Of a DNA stretch of 64,000 bases, positions 20,836 through 36,080 are shown piece by piece. The translations under genes and the position numbers were made by a program. The notes beneath the pieces were generated by a model. The model ran no database searches. It was not told the origin of the DNA and worked only from the letters and a program-made list of their open reading frames with translations. Source of the stretch: Enterobacter cancerogenus (lineage in GTDB: Bacteria; Pseudomonadota; Gammaproteobacteria; Enterobacterales; Enterobacteriaceae); the NCBI RefSeq assembly GCF_019047785.1, contig NZ_CP077290.1, positions 2,914,001-2,978,000 of the forward strand, in the 5' to 3' direction. Position 1 is the stretch's first letter, and each line of letters begins with the position of its first letter.

Positions 20836-22167
20836 ATGGACTCACTGGCTTCGCTTTATAAAAATCATATCGTTACCCTACAGGAACGTACCCGCGATGT
20901 GCTGGCGCGCTTTAAGCTGGACGCGCTGCTGATTCACTCCGGTGAGCTGATGAACACGTTTCTCGACGATCATGCTTATCCCTTCAAAGTTAACCCGCAG
21001 TTTAAAGCCTGGGTGCCGGTAACACAGGTTCCCAACTGCTGGCTGCTGGTGGATGGCGTGAACAAGCCGAAACTGTGGTTCTACCTGCCGGTGGACTACT
21101 GGCACAACGTGGAACCGCTGCCGACGTCCTTCTGGACGGAAGAAATTGATGTGATTGCGCTGCCGAAAGCCGACGGCATTGGCAGCCAGTTGCCCGCTGC
21201 GCGCGGCAACATCGCCTATATCGGCCCTGTTGCGGAGCGCGCGCTGGGTCTGGATATTCCGGCAGATAAACTCAACCCGAAAGGGGTGCTGGATTACCTG
21301 CACTATAACCGCGCTTATAAAACCGATTACGAACTGTACTGCATGCGCCAGGCGCAAAAAACGGCCGTTACCGGCCACCGTGCGGCGCATGAAGCCTTCC
21401 TGTCCGGCATGAGCGAGTTCGATATCAACCAGGCCTACCTGACCGCCACCGGTCATCGTGATACCGATGTCCCTTACAGCAACATTGTGGCGCTGAACGA
21501 GCATGCCTCTGTACTGCACTACACCAAACTGGATCACCATGTACCGTCTGAGATGCGCAGCTTCCTGCTGGATGCGGGCGCGGAGTACAACGGCTACGCG
21601 GCTGACCTGACCCGTACCTGGGCGGCGAATGCGGATACGGACTTTGCGCACCTCATTAAAGACGTTAACGATGAACAGCTGGGGCTTATCAGCACCATGA
21701 AAGCGGGCACCAGCTACGTGGATTACCACATCCAGTTCCATCAGCGCATCGCCAAACTGCTGCGTAAGCATCAGATTGTAAAAGACATGAGCGAAGAGGC
21801 GATGGTCGAGAACGATCTGACCGGGCCATTCATGCCGCACGGTATTGGTCACCCGCTGGGTCTGCAGGTTCATGATGTCGCGGGCTTTATGCAGGATGAT
21901 TCCGGCACGCATCTGGCCGCACCGTCAAAATATCCTTTCCTGCGTTGCACCCGCATTCTTGAGCCACGCATGGTGCTGACCATTGAGCCGGGGATCTACT
22001 TTATCGAATCCCTGCTGGCACCGTGGCGCGAAGGGCAGTTCAGCAAGCACTTCAACTGGGAAAAGATTGAGGCGCTTAAACCGTTTGGCGGTATCCGTAT
22101 CGAAGACAACGTGGTTATCCACGAAAACGGTACCGAGAACATGACGCGAGATCTGAAGCTGGCCTGA
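20836..22167 (+). CDS. pepQ: Xaa-Pro dipeptidase PepQ
   Basis: Prolidase of 443 residues, cleaving dipeptides with C-terminal proline. The C-terminal pita-bread domain holds the two-metal site: [16 protein letters not shown], the [13 protein letters not shown] histidine, and the late glutamates in TIEPGIYF and GGIRIEDN. The start at 20836 follows E. coli; an in-frame ATG at 20833 also sits after AAAGGAAG. Its last base is shared with the start codon of yigZ. It is divergent from fadB. Confidence 0.96.
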   Translation: MDSLASLYKNHIVTLQERTRDVLARFKLDALLIHSGELMNTFLDDHAYPFKVNPQFKAWVPVTQVPNCWLLVDGVNKPKLWFYLPVDYWHNVEPLPTSFWTEEIDVIALPKADGIGSQLPAARGNIAYIGPVAERALGLDIPADKLNPKGVLDYLHYNRAYKTDYELYCMRQAQKTAVTGHRAAHEAFLSGMSEFDINQAYLTATGHRDTDVPYSNIVALNEHASVLHYTKLDHHVPSEMRSFLLDAGAEYNGYAADLTRTWAANADTDFAHLIKDVNDEQLGLISTMKAGTSYVDYHIQFHQRIAKLLRKHQIVKDMSEEAMVENDLTGPFMPHGIGHPLGLQVHDVAGFMQDDSGTHLAAPSKYPFLRCTRILEPRMVLTIEPGIYFIESLLAPWREGQFSKHFNWEKIEALKPFGGIRIEDNVVIHENGTENMTRDLKLA

Positions 22168-22781
22168 TGGAAAGCTGGCTGATACCGGCTGAACCGGTCA
22201 CCTTTGTTGAGGAAATCAAGAAAAGCCGTTTTATCACGCTGCTCGCGCATACCGAGGGCGTGGAGGCGGCCAGGGCGTTTGTCGAGTCCGTTCGCGCGCA
22301 GCATCCTGACGCACGTCACCACTGCGTGGCGTGGGTAGCGGGGCCGCCAAACGACTCCCAGCAGCTGGGGTTTTCAGACGACGGTGAACCGGCGGGTACG
22401 GCCGGTAAGCCCATGCTCTCGCAGCTGATGGGCAGCGGTGTGGGCGAGATCACCGCCGTGGTGGTTCGCTACTACGGCGGGATTTTATTAGGCACGGGTG
22501 GGCTGGTGAAAGCCTACGGTGGCGGCGTCCAGCAGGCGCTGAATCTGCTGATAACCACCCGCAAAACGCCACTGACCGAATATACTCTGTTATGTGACTA
22601 CGCCCAGCTGTCGGGCATTGACGCGCTGCTCAAGCAGTTTAACGGTGCGATAGTCCACAGCGATTACCAGGCGATGGTGCAACTGCGTGTGGCGCTTCCA
22701 CAGGCGGAACTGGCTGCTTTTTCAGCGAAACTCGCTGATTTTAGTCGCGGCGCGTTGCAATTGCTGCCGATTGAAGAATAA
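22167..22781 (+). CDS. yigZ: IMPACT family protein YigZ
   Basis: Protein of 204 residues of the YigZ/IMPACT family: an N-terminal UPF0029 domain containing FSDDGEPAGTAGKPML and VVVRYYGGILLGTGGL, followed by a DUF1949 ferredoxin-like domain. Eukaryotic IMPACT inhibits GCN2 activation; the bacterial role is not settled. Its ATG overlaps the pepQ stop by one base (TGATGG), so the two are translationally coupled as in E. coli. Confidence 0.94.
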   Translation: MESWLIPAEPVTFVEEIKKSRFITLLAHTEGVEAARAFVESVRAQHPDARHHCVAWVAGPPNDSQQLGFSDDGEPAGTAGKPMLSQLMGSGVGEITAVVVRYYGGILLGTGGLVKAYGGGVQQALNLLITTRKTPLTEYTLLCDYAQLSGIDALLKQFNGAIVHSDYQAMVQLRVALPQAELAAFSAKLADFSRGALQLLPIEE

Positions 22782-22819
22782 TCCCCACCTTACTTTTAAT
22801 ACCAAAGGAAGCGGCAGAG

Positions 22820-24271
22820 ATGCATTTTCGTGCCATTACCCGAATCGTTGGACTGCTGGTCATACTCTTTTCCGGGACGATGATCCTCCCTGGACTGGTG
22901 GCGCTTCTTTACAGAGACGGTGCGGGTCGCGCGTTTACCCAGACCTTCTTTGTTGCGCTGGCGATCGGTTCGCTGCTGTGGTGGCCAAACCGCCGTGAAA
23001 AAGGGGAACTGAAATCGCGCGAGGGGTTCCTGATTGTCGTGCTGTTCTGGACGGTGCTGGGAAGCGTCGGTTCGCTGCCCTTTATCTTCTCTGAACAGCC
23101 CAACCTGAGCATCACGGATGCCTTTTTTGAATCCTTCTCCGGCTTAACGACCACCGGGGCCACCACGCTGGTAGGGCTGGATTCGTTACCCCACGCAATC
23201 CTCTTTTATCGTCAGATGCTCCAGTGGTTCGGCGGTATGGGGATCATCGTGCTTGCTGTGGCTATTCTGCCCATCCTCGGCGTCGGCGGGATGCAGCTCT
23301 ATCGCGCTGAAATGCCAGGCCCGCTAAAAGATAACAAAATGCGGCCACGTATTGCCGAGACGGCGAAAACCCTGTGGCTTATCTACGTTTTGCTGACGGT
23401 GGCCTGTGCGCTGGCGCTGTGGTTTGCCGGTATGCCCGCATTTGATGCCATCGGACACAGCTTTGCGACCATCGCTATCGGCGGATTTTCAACGCACGAC
23501 GCCAGCGTGGGCTACTTTGACAGCCCAACGATTAACACCATTATTGCCATCTTTTTGCTGATCTCCGGCTGTAACTATGGCCTGCACTTCTCTTTACTGA
23601 GCGGGCGTAGCCTGAAAGTGTACTGGCGTGACCCGGAGTTCCGCATGTTTATTGGCGTGCAGTTAACGCTGGTCATTATCTGTACCCTGGTCCTGTGGTT
23701 CCACGACGTTTATACCTCGGCGGTCACAACGCTAAACCAGGCGTTCTTCCAGGTGGTGTCGATGGCGACGACCGCCGGTTTTACCACGGACAGCATTGCG
23801 CGCTGGCCGTTGTTCCTGCCGGTCCTGCTGCTTTGCTCCGCGTTTATTGGGGGCTGTGCCGGGTCAACGGGCGGGGGGCTGAAGGTGATTCGAATTCTGC
23901 TGTTATTCAAGCAGGGGAACCGTGAGCTGAAACGCCTGGTCCACCCGAACGCGGTCTACAGTATCAAGCTGGGAAACCGCGCACTGCCTGAACGTATTCT
24001 CGAAGCCGTGTGGGGGTTCTTCTCCGCCTATGCGCTGGTCTTTATCGTCAGTATGCTGGCTATTATTGCTACCGGCGTTGATGATTTCTCGGCGTTTGCT
24101 TCTGTTGTGGCTACGCTTAATAACCTTGGGCCTGGGCTGGGCGTGGTGGCGGATAACTTTGCCAGCATGAACCCGGTCGCGAAGTGGATCTTGATTGCCA
24201 ACATGCTGTTTGGTCGTCTTGAGGTCTTTACGCTGCTGGTTCTGTTTACCCCAACATTCTGGCGCGAGTAA
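22820..24271 (+). CDS. trkH: Trk system potassium transporter TrkH
   Basis: Potassium uptake channel subunit of 483 residues, working with the NAD-binding subunit TrkA. Four pore-loop repeats are visible, with filter segments in [26 protein letters not shown] and NLGPGLG. It starts 38 bases after yigZ behind AAAGGAAG and precedes hemG by 10 bases, the order of the E. coli trkH-hemG pair. Confidence 0.97.
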   Translation: MHFRAITRIVGLLVILFSGTMILPGLVALLYRDGAGRAFTQTFFVALAIGSLLWWPNRREKGELKSREGFLIVVLFWTVLGSVGSLPFIFSEQPNLSITDAFFESFSGLTTTGATTLVGLDSLPHAILFYRQMLQWFGGMGIIVLAVAILPILGVGGMQLYRAEMPGPLKDNKMRPRIAETAKTLWLIYVLLTVACALALWFAGMPAFDAIGHSFATIAIGGFSTHDASVGYFDSPTINTIIAIFLLISGCNYGLHFSLLSGRSLKVYWRDPEFRMFIGVQLTLVIICTLVLWFHDVYTSAVTTLNQAFFQVVSMATTAGFTTDSIARWPLFLPVLLLCSAFIGGCAGSTGGGLKVIRILLLFKQGNRELKRLVHPNAVYSIKLGNRALPERILEAVWGFFSAYALVFIVSMLAIIATGVDDFSAFASVVATLNNLGPGLGVVADNFASMNPVAKWILIANMLFGRLEVFTLLVLFTPTFWRE

Positions 24272-24281
24272 GGAGTCGTCG

Positions 24282-24827
24282 GTGAAAACACTTATTCTTT
24301 TCTCAACGCGAGACGGGCAAACGCGTGAGATTGCCTCTTATCTTGCTTCTGAATTAAAAGAGCAGGGCATTTACTCGGACGTGGTGAACCTGAACCGTGC
24401 CGAACAGATTGCCTGGCAGGATTACGATCGCGTAGTGATTGGCGCGTCTATTCGTTATGGTCATTTCCATCCTGCACTGGACCGTTTCGTGAAGAAACAC
24501 CTGGCTGCGCTCAGTCAGCTGCCTGGCGCGTTCTATTCGGTCAACCTGGTCGCCCGTAAAGCTGAAAAGCGTACGCCGCAGACAAACAGCTATACGCGTA
24601 AGTTTTTGCTGAACTCGCCATGGCAACCCGATCTGTGTGCTGTCTTCGCCGGGGCGCTGCGCTACCCGCATTATCGCTGGTATGACCGGATGATGATCCG
24701 CCTGATCATGAAAATGACCGGTGGTGAAACCGATACGCGTAAAGAAGTGGTATATACCGACTGGCTGCAGGTAGCCGGTTTTGCCCGGGAAATCGCACAG
24801 TTAACAAGCGATTCGCGGGTAAATTAA
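24282..24827 (+). CDS. hemG: Menaquinone-dependent protoporphyrinogen IX dehydrogenase HemG
   Basis: Flavodoxin-like protein of 181 residues that oxidises protoporphyrinogen IX to protoporphyrin IX in heme synthesis, passing electrons to quinones. The FMN phosphate loop is in [12 protein letters not shown] at the N-terminus, and the long insert typical of HemG follows around residue 100. The GTG at 24282 is the start (homology, AAGGAG upstream). In E. coli hemG lies directly before rrnA, as it does before the rRNA operon here. Confidence 0.96.
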   Translation: MKTLILFSTRDGQTREIASYLASELKEQGIYSDVVNLNRAEQIAWQDYDRVVIGASIRYGHFHPALDRFVKKHLAALSQLPGAFYSVNLVARKAEKRTPQTNSYTRKFLLNSPWQPDLCAVFAGALRYPHYRWYDRMMIRLIMKMTGGETDTRKEVVYTDWLQVAGFAREIAQLTSDSRVN

Positions 24828-24877
24828 GCGTGAAGTTTGAAAAGTGAGCGAACGACAATTTTTTTGTATTTTATGCT

Positions 24878-24905
24878 TGTCACTTCAGAATAACTCCCTA
24901 TAATG
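24878..24905 (+). promoter_or_regulatory. rRNA operon promoter P1
   Basis: -35 TTGTCA (24878-24883) and -10 TATAAT (24900-24905) are 16 bases apart, with a GC-rich discriminator (GCGCC) after the -10 and an A/T-rich UP element (ACAATTTTTTTG) before the -35. These are the hallmarks of the growth-rate and ppGpp-controlled rrn P1. Confidence 0.9.
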
Positions 24906-24972
24906 CGCCTCCACTGACACGGAACAACGGCACACACGCCGCCGGGTCAGCAGAGAAAAGCGAAATTAAAGC

Positions 24973-25000
24973 TTGACTCTGAGGCGGGAAAGCGTAATAT
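24973..25000 (+). promoter_or_regulatory. rRNA operon promoter P2
   Basis: -35 TTGACT (24973-24978) and -10 TAATAT (24995-25000), 16-base spacing, lie about 95 bases downstream of P1, as in other enteric rrn leaders. The whole 353-base stretch between hemG and 16S holds only this leader: P1, P2, boxA and processing sequences. Confidence 0.85.
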
Positions 25001-25036
25001 GCACACCCCGCGCCGCTGAGAAAAGCGAAGCGGCAC

Positions 25037-25048
25037 TGCTCTTTAACA
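25037..25048 (+). promoter_or_regulatory. Leader boxA antitermination site
   Basis: TGCTCTTTAACA matches the rrn boxA that recruits NusB-NusE (S10) in the rRNA antitermination complex. It sits between P2 and the 16S gene. Confidence 0.88.
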
Positions 25049-25180
25049 ATTTATCAGACAATCTGTGTGGGCACTCAAAGTGACATGGATTCTTAACGTC
25101 GCAAGACGAAAAATGAATACCAAGTCTCTGAGTGAACATACGTAATTCATTACGAAGTTTAATTCACGAGCATCAAACTT

Positions 25181-26720
<1,540 letters not shown>

Positions 26721-26789
26721 CCTTAAAGAACCTGCCTTTGTAGTGCTCACACAGATTGTCTGATGAAATACAGCAGTAAAAATCTCTGC

Positions 26790-26866
<77 letters not shown>

Positions 26867-26948
26867 AATTCCTGCTGATGCTGCGTTGCGGCGACACTCG
26901 CATACAGATGTATGCTTCGTGTCACCACGCCTTGCCTCAACAGGAATT
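26867..26948. repeat. 82-bp palindrome between the spacer tRNAs
   Basis: Outer arms AATTCCTG (26867-26874) and CAGGAATT (26941-26948) are perfect inverted copies. Inner arms GACAC-TC-GCATAC and GTATGC-TTC-GTGTC flank a 4-base loop (26906-26909). The whole folds into one long, imperfect stem-loop within the primary rRNA transcript. The E. coli rrnA ileT-alaT spacer is short and lacks it, so this is an insertion, perhaps a dispersed palindromic repeat. Confidence 0.8.
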
Positions 26949-26972
26949 ACGGTTCATGAGATTAACTACGAT

Positions 26973-27048
26973 GGGGCTATAGCTCAGCTGGGAGAGCGCC
27001 TGCCTTGCACGCAGGAGGTCTGCGGTTCGATCCCGCATAGCTCCACCA
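26973..27048 (+). tRNA. alaT: tRNA-Ala (TGC anticodon)
   Basis: 76-base gene from GGGGCTATAGCTC to the encoded CCA, anticodon loop CTTGCAC (anticodon TGC), T-loop GTTCGATCC. Together with tRNA-Ile it marks an rrnA/rrnD/rrnH-type spacer rather than the single tRNA-Glu spacer of E. coli rrnB. Confidence 0.97.
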
Positions 27049-27110
27049 TCCTTTTACTGCGAAAACAAGAAAACTTCAGAGTGAACCTGAAAAGGTGCAC
27101 TGCGAAGTTT

Positions 27111-27122
27111 TGCTCTTTAAAA
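27111..27122 (+). promoter_or_regulatory. Spacer boxA antitermination site
   Basis: TGCTCTTTAAAA, upstream of 23S, is the second boxA copy that renews antitermination in the 16S-23S spacer. Confidence 0.75.
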
Positions 27123-27229
27123 ATCTGGATCAAGCTGAAAATTGAAACGACACACAGTTAATGTGTGTTCGAGTCTCTCAAATTTTCGCAAGTCGATGGT
27201 GAATCGAAAGAAACATCTTCGGGTTGTGA

Positions 27230-30134
<2,905 letters not shown>

Positions 30135-30204
30135 ACAACGCCGAAGCTGTTTCGGCGAAGAGACAGACAATCAAATTTCAGCTTTGATACAGATTAACAG
30201 AATT

Positions 30205-30324
30205 TGCCTGGCGGCTTTAGCGCGGTGGTCCCACCTGACCCCATGCCGAACTCAGAAGTGAAACGCCGTAGCGCCGATGGTAGTGTGGGGTCTCCCCATG
30301 TGAGAGTAGGGAACTGCCAGGCAT
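30205..30324 (+). rRNA. rrf: 5S ribosomal RNA
   Basis: 120-base 5S gene from TGCCTGGCGG to GCCAGGCAT, with complementary ends and the standard loops (CCCCATGCCGAACTCAG). It closes the operon; no distal tRNA follows. Confidence 0.97.
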
Positions 30325-30337
30325 CAAACAAGTGAAG

Positions 30338-30363
30338 AGGCCATCCGGAAGGATGGCCTTTTT
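30338..30363 (+). terminator. rRNA operon terminator
   Basis: Stem AGGCCATCC/GGATGGCCT with GGAA tetraloop and a TTTTT run, 13 bases after 5S. It is the typical rrn T1-like terminator. The following 94 bases up to murB hold that gene's promoter region, with no clear hexamers. Confidence 0.92.
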
Positions 30364-30457
30364 GCGTTTTTGTACCCCAAAACCTCTCCACAAACTAATC
30401 CCCCAATTTCCTGCATATACGGTAAACTATCACCGTTTTTGCATCAGGATAGCGTCT

Positions 30458-31486
30458 ATGAACCACTCCCTTAAGCCCTGGAATACCTTTGGCATTCAAC
30501 GCAATGCTAATCAAATTGTACGTGCCGAGTGTGCTCAGCAACTGCTGGAAGCATGGCAAAACGCAGCAGAAAACGGTGAACCCGTACTTATTCTGGGCGA
30601 AGGAAGTAATGTCCTGTTTCTCGATGATTTTGCGGGAACGGTTATCGTCAACCGCATCATGGGAATTGATGTTAAAGAGTGCGCCGACAGCTGGCATCTG
30701 CACGTCGGGGCCGGCGAAAACTGGCACCATCTGGTGCAATACACCCTTGAACAAGGCATGCCGGGTCTCGAAAACCTTGCGCTCATCCCCGGTTGTGCCG
30801 GATCGTCACCGATTCAAAATATTGGTGCGTACGGTATCGAGCTAAAACACGTCTGCGAATATGTCGACTGCCTTGAGCTGGCGACCGGAAACGCCCTGCG
30901 TTTGACCGCAGAGCAGTGCCGTTTTGGCTATCGGGACAGTATTTTCAAGCATGAATACCAGGATCGCTACGTGATTGTGGCCGTAGGTCTTCGTCTGGCG
31001 AAAGCGTGGACGCCCGTTCTGACCTACGGTGATTTAACCCGTCTCGATCCTGCGACCGTCACCGCCCGGGAAGTCTTTGATTCAGTCTGCCATATGCGGA
31101 TGACAAAACTGCCTGACCCGAAAGTGAACGGTAATGCGGGCAGTTTCTTCAAAAACCCGGTTATCAGCGGCGAAACGGCGAAAGCTTTCCTGGCGGGCTG
31201 GCCAACGGCACCCCATTATCCACAGGCGGATGGCAGCGTGAAGCTGGCTGCTGGCTGGCTTATCGATCAATGTGAACTAAAAGGCACGTCGGTGGGCGGT
31301 GCTGCCGTTCATCGTCAGCAGGCGCTGGTACTGATCAATCAAAGCAATGCGACCAGTGAAGACGTGGTCAAGCTTGCACATCATGTTCGCCAGCGTGTGG
31401 GCGAGAAATTCAACGTCTGGCTCGAGCCCGAAGTGCGCTTTATTGGTCGCACGGGCGAAGTCAGTGCCGTGGAGACAATTGCGTGA
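30458..31486 (+). CDS. murB: UDP-N-acetylenolpyruvoylglucosamine reductase MurB
   Basis: MurB, 342 residues, FAD-dependent reductase making UDP-N-acetylmuramate in peptidoglycan synthesis. FAD-binding GEGSNVLF near residue 47, [16 protein letters not shown] near 110 and the proton-donor region [11 protein letters not shown] near 225 are all present. ATG 30458 is the start by homology ([13 protein letters not shown]); the frame is open upstream but unrelated. Its stop overlaps the birA start by 4 bases. In E. coli murB-birA is downstream of rrnB. Confidence 0.97.
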   Translation: MNHSLKPWNTFGIQRNANQIVRAECAQQLLEAWQNAAENGEPVLILGEGSNVLFLDDFAGTVIVNRIMGIDVKECADSWHLHVGAGENWHHLVQYTLEQGMPGLENLALIPGCAGSSPIQNIGAYGIELKHVCEYVDCLELATGNALRLTAEQCRFGYRDSIFKHEYQDRYVIVAVGLRLAKAWTPVLTYGDLTRLDPATVTAREVFDSVCHMRMTKLPDPKVNGNAGSFFKNPVISGETAKAFLAGWPTAPHYPQADGSVKLAAGWLIDQCELKGTSVGGAAVHRQQALVLINQSNATSEDVVKLAHHVRQRVGEKFNVWLEPEVRFIGRTGEVSAVETIA

Positions 31487-32445
31487 AGGATAATACCGTT
31501 CCCTTAACCCTGATCGGCATTCTGGCTGACGGAGAGTTTCACTCTGGCGAGCAGCTGGGCGAGCAGTTGGGCATGAGCCGCGCCGGTATTAATAAACATA
31601 TCCAGACGCTCCGCGACTGGGGGGTCGATGTGTTCACCGTGCCCGGCAAAGGCTACAGCCTGCCGGAGCCTATCCAGCTCCTCAATGAAGAGGCGATCCG
31701 TAGCCAGATTGGTCAGGGAAAGGTGGCCGTCCTGCCGGTAATCGATTCTACCAACCAGTACCTGCTGGATCGCCTGGCCGATCTCGACTCGGGTGATGCC
31801 TGCGTGGCGGAATATCAGCAGGCCGGGCGGGGCCGCCGTGGGCGCAAATGGTTCTCTCCTTTTGGTGCCAACCTCTACCTGTCAATGTACTGGCGTCTTG
31901 AGCAAGGGCCTGCCGCCGCTGTCGGCCTGAGCCTGGTGATTGGGATTGTGATGGCCGAAGTGCTTCACGAGCTGGGTGCCGATAAAGTGCGGGTTAAATG
32001 GCCGAACGATCTCTATCTCGACGATCGTAAACTGGCGGGTATCCTGGTTGAATTAACCGGTAAAACCGGCGATGCCGCGCAGATTGTGATTGGCGCTGGC
32101 CTGAATATGGTCATGCGTAATGTGCAGAGTGATGTAGTGAATCAGGCCTGGACCAACCTGCAGGAAGCGGGGATCACCATCGATCGTAATACCCTCGCCG
32201 TACGCATGATAAAAGAGCTGCGCAGCTCCCTGACGCTCTTTGAGCAGGAAGGGTTAACGCCGTTCCTGTCGCGTTGGGAAAAGCTGGATAACTTTATCAA
32301 CCGTCCGGTCAAACTGCTGATTGGTGAACGCGAAATCGTCGGGATTTCCCGGGGTATCAATGCACAGGGCGCGCTGCTCCTCGAACAAGACGGCGCGATC
32401 AAGCCCTGGGTGGGCGGTGAAATCTCGCTGCGAAGCGCAGAATAA
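31483..32445 (+). CDS. birA: Biotin-protein ligase and biotin operon repressor BirA
   Basis: BirA, 320 residues. The N-terminal winged helix ([20 protein letters not shown]) binds the bio operator; the central domain ([20 protein letters not shown]) makes biotinyl-AMP and transfers biotin to acetyl-CoA carboxylase BCCP; a small SH3-like C-terminal domain follows. GTG start, overlapping murB (GTGA). In E. coli the next gene is coaA; here the convergent neighbour is bcsG. Confidence 0.97.
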   Translation: MKDNTVPLTLIGILADGEFHSGEQLGEQLGMSRAGINKHIQTLRDWGVDVFTVPGKGYSLPEPIQLLNEEAIRSQIGQGKVAVLPVIDSTNQYLLDRLADLDSGDACVAEYQQAGRGRRGRKWFSPFGANLYLSMYWRLEQGPAAAVGLSLVIGIVMAEVLHELGADKVRVKWPNDLYLDDRKLAGILVELTGKTGDAAQIVIGAGLNMVMRNVQSDVVNQAWTNLQEAGITIDRNTLAVRMIKELRSSLTLFEQEGLTPFLSRWEKLDNFINRPVKLLIGEREIVGISRGINAQGALLLEQDGAIKPWVGGEISLRSAE

Positions 32446-32473
32446 AAAAAGGGAGCCGGTTGGCTCCCTTTTT
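32446..32473. terminator. Bidirectional terminator between birA and bcsG
   Basis: A 12-bp perfect stem, AAAAAGGGAGCC with GGCTCCCTTTTT, around GGTT. A-tract and T-tract on both sides make it efficient on both strands, serving the convergent birA and bcsG. Confidence 0.92.
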
Positions 32474-32485
32474 AGTTTTACGTCG

Positions 32486-34165
32486 TTATTGCGGATAAGG
32501 GACCCAGTCCCCGCCGTTGAGACGAACATACGGTTTTTTCTGGTACTGGATCACCACCGCGTTGGCGTTCTCCGATACCTCAGCCGTCTGCGGCAGATTG
32601 CTGGTAAGCTGATCCCAGTTCACGCTATCTTCCACAAACAGCTTGCCGTCGACCGCGCGGGCAACGATTTCTGAGATCGCCAGGTAGCTGCTTGGCTGGG
32701 TGATCTCAACCGGTGCGCCCTGGTGCGGTGCCTTCATGCCGATGAACTTAATCCCGGCAGGCACGTTGGTGATGGACGGGCTTGGGATATCGCGCAGGCC
32801 GGACACCTGCATTCTGTCGCCCTTCAGCGCACCGCCGTGTTCTGGCACCACAACCACCATCACCTTACGGCCTGATTTTTCCAGCTCGGTTAAGAACGCG
32901 TCCAGCTCGTCAAAGAGCTTTTGCGCACGCACTTTATAATCCGCCGTTTTGCTCACGCCAGGGAAGTGGTTCCCGTCATGCAGCGGCAGGGTGTTATAGA
33001 ACGTGGCGCTGCGTGGGTTTGTGTCTTTATCGATGGTCTGTAGCCAGCGCTGCAGCACGGCGGCGTCGTCGTATACCGGCGAACCGTCAAAGCCCAGCAG
33101 TTGCACCGGCAGGCCGGTTTGATCCATCAGCGGGGCCTGCATTCCCCCTTGCTCACGAATCTCTTTCAGGAAGTTACCAAACTGACCGTTATGGCCGAGC
33201 ATCAGGTGCTGCGTGAAGCCCAGCTTAGCCAGATTATCAAACAGGTAACACTGGTTGCCCGCTGGCAGGTAAAGATTTTTGTGCGATGGCTGACCGCAAC
33301 TCGCACGCAGCAGACGAATGGCTGCCGGGCCGCTGTACGACGTGGCAGAGTTAAAATCTTTAAACTGGATGTCAAAGTGTGACCACAGCGGGTGCGACAT
33401 CAACCCGGCGGCATCCACGTCGGCCCAGGACAGGGAACAGATGTTGATCACCAGCAGTTCAAACGGCTGAGCATCGGCAGGCAGCGCGTCCGGGAATTTG
33501 GTCTGACGCTTGTCTTCAGCCGTATAGAAACTTGAAAGCCAGTTATTCAGGTTCGCCGAGGTCGGCGGTGCCGTTTGCGCAGGGATATCACCTACTACCG
33601 GCGTGTCGCCCGCTGTCGCCACGGTAGCCGCCGCAGAGCCGCCAGTGGTGGTAACCGTGGTGGTTGGCTGACCGGCTGGCCACAGGGAGAAGCTCGGGCC
33701 TGTCAGCGTCAGCACGTTAAGCCAGACCATAATCGCGACCACAAACACCGTGACGCGGATCCATTGTGACAGGAACAGCCAGGCGACCAGCAGCACGAAC
33801 ACTGCCCCAATCATCTCCCAGTTAATGAAACGCTCGGTCAGATCGAGAATATAGTCGGAACTAAAGCCCGCAACCTGCGAGCCCTGGCTCATGATGCTTT
33901 CCAGGCCAGGCAGCCAGGTGTCATGCCAGAACAGACCAAACCCTATCGGAATAGCGATCCAGTGGCGTATACGGTGCAGCCTGACGTTCGGAATGGGCAT
34001 CAGCAGGAATGCCATAAACACCAGGTTCAGCAGAGGGTGGAAATTAAGATAGCCTGCCCACAGCAGACCAAATTTCACCAGAAAGTAAAAGTTCCAGCCG
34101 GAAAGGCCGCGCCAGTATTGCCAGAGCGGCGATGGCGCCGACGTGGTATAGGTAGAATTAGTCAT
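32486..34165 (-). CDS. bcsG: Cellulose phosphoethanolamine transferase BcsG
   Basis: Inner-membrane protein of 559 residues. Residues 1-160 contain several transmembrane helices; a Thr/Ala/Pro-rich linker (about 165-200) leads to a periplasmic zinc-dependent alkaline-phosphatase-fold domain. The nucleophile Ser lies in [10 protein letters not shown], and metal-binding residues lie in VVPEHGG. BcsG transfers phosphoethanolamine from phosphatidylethanolamine to nascent cellulose, which strengthens curli-cellulose matrix. It ends the minus-strand bcsEFG operon. Confidence 0.95.
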   Translation of the reverse strand: MTNSTYTTSAPSPLWQYWRGLSGWNFYFLVKFGLLWAGYLNFHPLLNLVFMAFLLMPIPNVRLHRIRHWIAIPIGFGLFWHDTWLPGLESIMSQGSQVAGFSSDYILDLTERFINWEMIGAVFVLLVAWLFLSQWIRVTVFVVAIMVWLNVLTLTGPSFSLWPAGQPTTTVTTTGGSAAATVATAGDTPVVGDIPAQTAPPTSANLNNWLSSFYTAEDKRQTKFPDALPADAQPFELLVINICSLSWADVDAAGLMSHPLWSHFDIQFKDFNSATSYSGPAAIRLLRASCGQPSHKNLYLPAGNQCYLFDNLAKLGFTQHLMLGHNGQFGNFLKEIREQGGMQAPLMDQTGLPVQLLGFDGSPVYDDAAVLQRWLQTIDKDTNPRSATFYNTLPLHDGNHFPGVSKTADYKVRAQKLFDELDAFLTELEKSGRKVMVVVVPEHGGALKGDRMQVSGLRDIPSPSITNVPAGIKFIGMKAPHQGAPVEITQPSSYLAISEIVARAVDGKLFVEDSVNWDQLTSNLPQTAEVSENANAVVIQYQKKPYVRLNGGDWVPYPQ

Positions 34166-34352
34166 GTTTTCGGGTTGCCTTGACGTTCGGAGCTCGTGTC
34201 AGTGTTCCGGCGGGTTTAACGTAGCGAGGTTTTACAAACAGTATTCTGGCCGTATCGCGCATCCGACGCAGCGAATGACGCGCATAGTAGCCAAGCGGGA
34301 AAAATATCAGCGCACAGAGTATGACCAGCTGAAGGATATCGCTGATGCTCAT
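34158..34352 (-). CDS. bcsF: Cellulose synthesis membrane protein BcsF
   Basis: Small protein of 64 residues with one N-terminal transmembrane helix (about residues 5-25) and a basic cytoplasmic tail ([11 protein letters not shown]). BcsF is reported to recruit the c-di-GMP receptor BcsE to the membrane and to work with BcsG. It overlaps bcsE by 4 bases and bcsG by 8 bases, so all three are translationally coupled. Confidence 0.92.
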   Translation of the reverse strand: MSISDILQLVILCALIFFPLGYYARHSLRRMRDTARILFVKPRYVKPAGTLTRAPNVKATRKHD

Positions 34353-35908
34353 TTTGATCCCTCCGTCTGCTCAGACAACAGACGCAGGGGTTCGGGAACC
34401 CGACGCCAGGTATGTCCGTCATGCTGCGCATTGAGGATCGGTTTGACACTCTTCGTCATCGGGAGCGGTTTTGACCATTGTTCCGGTTTCAGGGTACGCA
34501 TCTGCACCAGTTCTGCGTTGATAAGATTATCTTCGAACCAAATCATGCGGTTAGAGAAAATATCCCCGGTTGGTAGCGGGAAGATGTGGTTAAGGGCCGT
34601 ATCGAGATCGTTCACCCGACAGAAGGATAAAAACAGCACCAGGCGGTTATCCCCAATCGTCATGATGTCCCCCGTGCGGTTGGGCCGGCACAGGGTCAGC
34701 GCCTGTTCAACACGAATACCCGGCACCGGGCGCAGCGCGACCATCACGCCTTTACCATCTGCCGGAAGCAGCGTATTGCTCATCATATTGCTGACCGCAT
34801 CGCAGAAGGTATCCCACTTTTGATAGCCACGCAGTTTCATCGGCTGGGTCATGGAAAGCAGGGTGCTGATATCTTCCGGAACGTGGCGGTTAAACTGCTG
34901 GCCCTGAATGCTTTCGATAAGCGTCAGGCAGCGTGAGAGCGGCGCATTCCAGGGCACGACCATATTGGCACCGCAGCCCAGAAGCAGCCGCTCATCGGTG
35001 GCGCGCAGGCTGGTATTGTTCTCACGTACGACGATTTTCAGTGCGCTTCCGCGCTGGCGACGCAACGTGTGTATGTGTCTCGCCAGCGTTTCAATCTGGT
35101 TATTCTGCATTAATGAAAAAACAATGGTCGCTGCCTGCGTCGTGCGGGCTTCATTAAAGACCGCTTCATTTGTATCGTAGAGGGACCAGTTTTCCGAGAG
35201 CGCAGGCGCACCTTCTAATACCGCAACATGGCTGAGAATGCGTTTTTCATCGCTGCGCGGCTGCACCACCGCCGTTTCTTGTCGGGAGAGATGCCACTGA
35301 CCGTCGATCTGTTTCAGGGTAAGTTGTTGGCGGGCGCTCACCCCTTTTTCGTTGCACCAGAACGCAATATCGTAAAGATAACTGTCGGTCTGGTCACGGA
35401 TACTTGCGAGGCCGAAAAGGGAACGATATTGCGCCATTAAAAATGAAAAAAGCTTGTCGTTATTACTGCCGGGGTTAATGACCAATACTGAACAGTTTCG
35501 ATTTTTCGCCCATTTGTTGATTTTTTCTATCCACTGCACAATTTTTTGTGGGGATATATTTTGCAGCACGTTATTTGCGCATTTAAGTATCAGTAAATAG
35601 TGATCCGGATCAATGGAGCACTGAATATCACGGGGCAGGAAGTTCAGGCTTTCGGTTTCGGATGACATCGTAAATAGCCTTACCGTCTGTGGGCCATTAT
35701 TTTCATCGAGCCTGATAACCTGTTTAGGATCGTCGCCCATGGTGATAACGGCAACGCGGGAATCCCCGCCCTGTGCGGCTACGGTCTGGTTTACCAGGCT
35801 TATGGCGTCCTCATTGCGCTCCGTATTAATCCACCAGACTCCACCGACTGGCATGTGGCTCAATTCGTCCCATAATGACTGGATGCCAATAGAAAATATG
35901 GAGTCCAC
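34349..35908 (-). CDS. bcsE: Cellulose biosynthesis c-di-GMP-binding protein BcsE
   Basis: BcsE, 519 residues, a cytoplasmic c-di-GMP receptor needed for full cellulose output. The C-terminal GIL domain carries the I-site-like RTGD (in [10 protein letters not shown], near residue 410), the known ligand-binding motif. The N-terminal region is a degenerate receiver/ATPase-like module. It starts with GTG behind GAGGGAC and matches E. coli from [12 protein letters not shown] on. It is transcribed divergently from bcsRQABZC. Confidence 0.94.
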   Translation of the reverse strand: MDSIFSIGIQSLWDELSHMPVGGVWWINTERNEDAISLVNQTVAAQGGDSRVAVITMGDDPKQVIRLDENNGPQTVRLFTMSSETESLNFLPRDIQCSIDPDHYLLILKCANNVLQNISPQKIVQWIEKINKWAKNRNCSVLVINPGSNNDKLFSFLMAQYRSLFGLASIRDQTDSYLYDIAFWCNEKGVSARQQLTLKQIDGQWHLSRQETAVVQPRSDEKRILSHVAVLEGAPALSENWSLYDTNEAVFNEARTTQAATIVFSLMQNNQIETLARHIHTLRRQRGSALKIVVRENNTSLRATDERLLLGCGANMVVPWNAPLSRCLTLIESIQGQQFNRHVPEDISTLLSMTQPMKLRGYQKWDTFCDAVSNMMSNTLLPADGKGVMVALRPVPGIRVEQALTLCRPNRTGDIMTIGDNRLVLFLSFCRVNDLDTALNHIFPLPTGDIFSNRMIWFEDNLINAELVQMRTLKPEQWSKPLPMTKSVKPILNAQHDGHTWRRVPEPLRLLSEQTEGSK

Positions 35909-36080
35909 GGTGTCCCTCTATCATCGAATTTATCTGTATCTCAGTTTACTAGCGAAAGCGTAGAAATAAACCTAACATTGAAATTAAAGAACATCAGATT
36001 TAGCATGTAAATGAAAATTCGCAGGTAGGACGCTTCGCTTCATCTGATCCCGCGACTTTAATCAACGTGATGGAATAAAA

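Noticed and set aside
20878..21912. 344-residue open frame on the minus strand
   Set aside because: It is antisense to pepQ with no domain and no ribosome-binding site.
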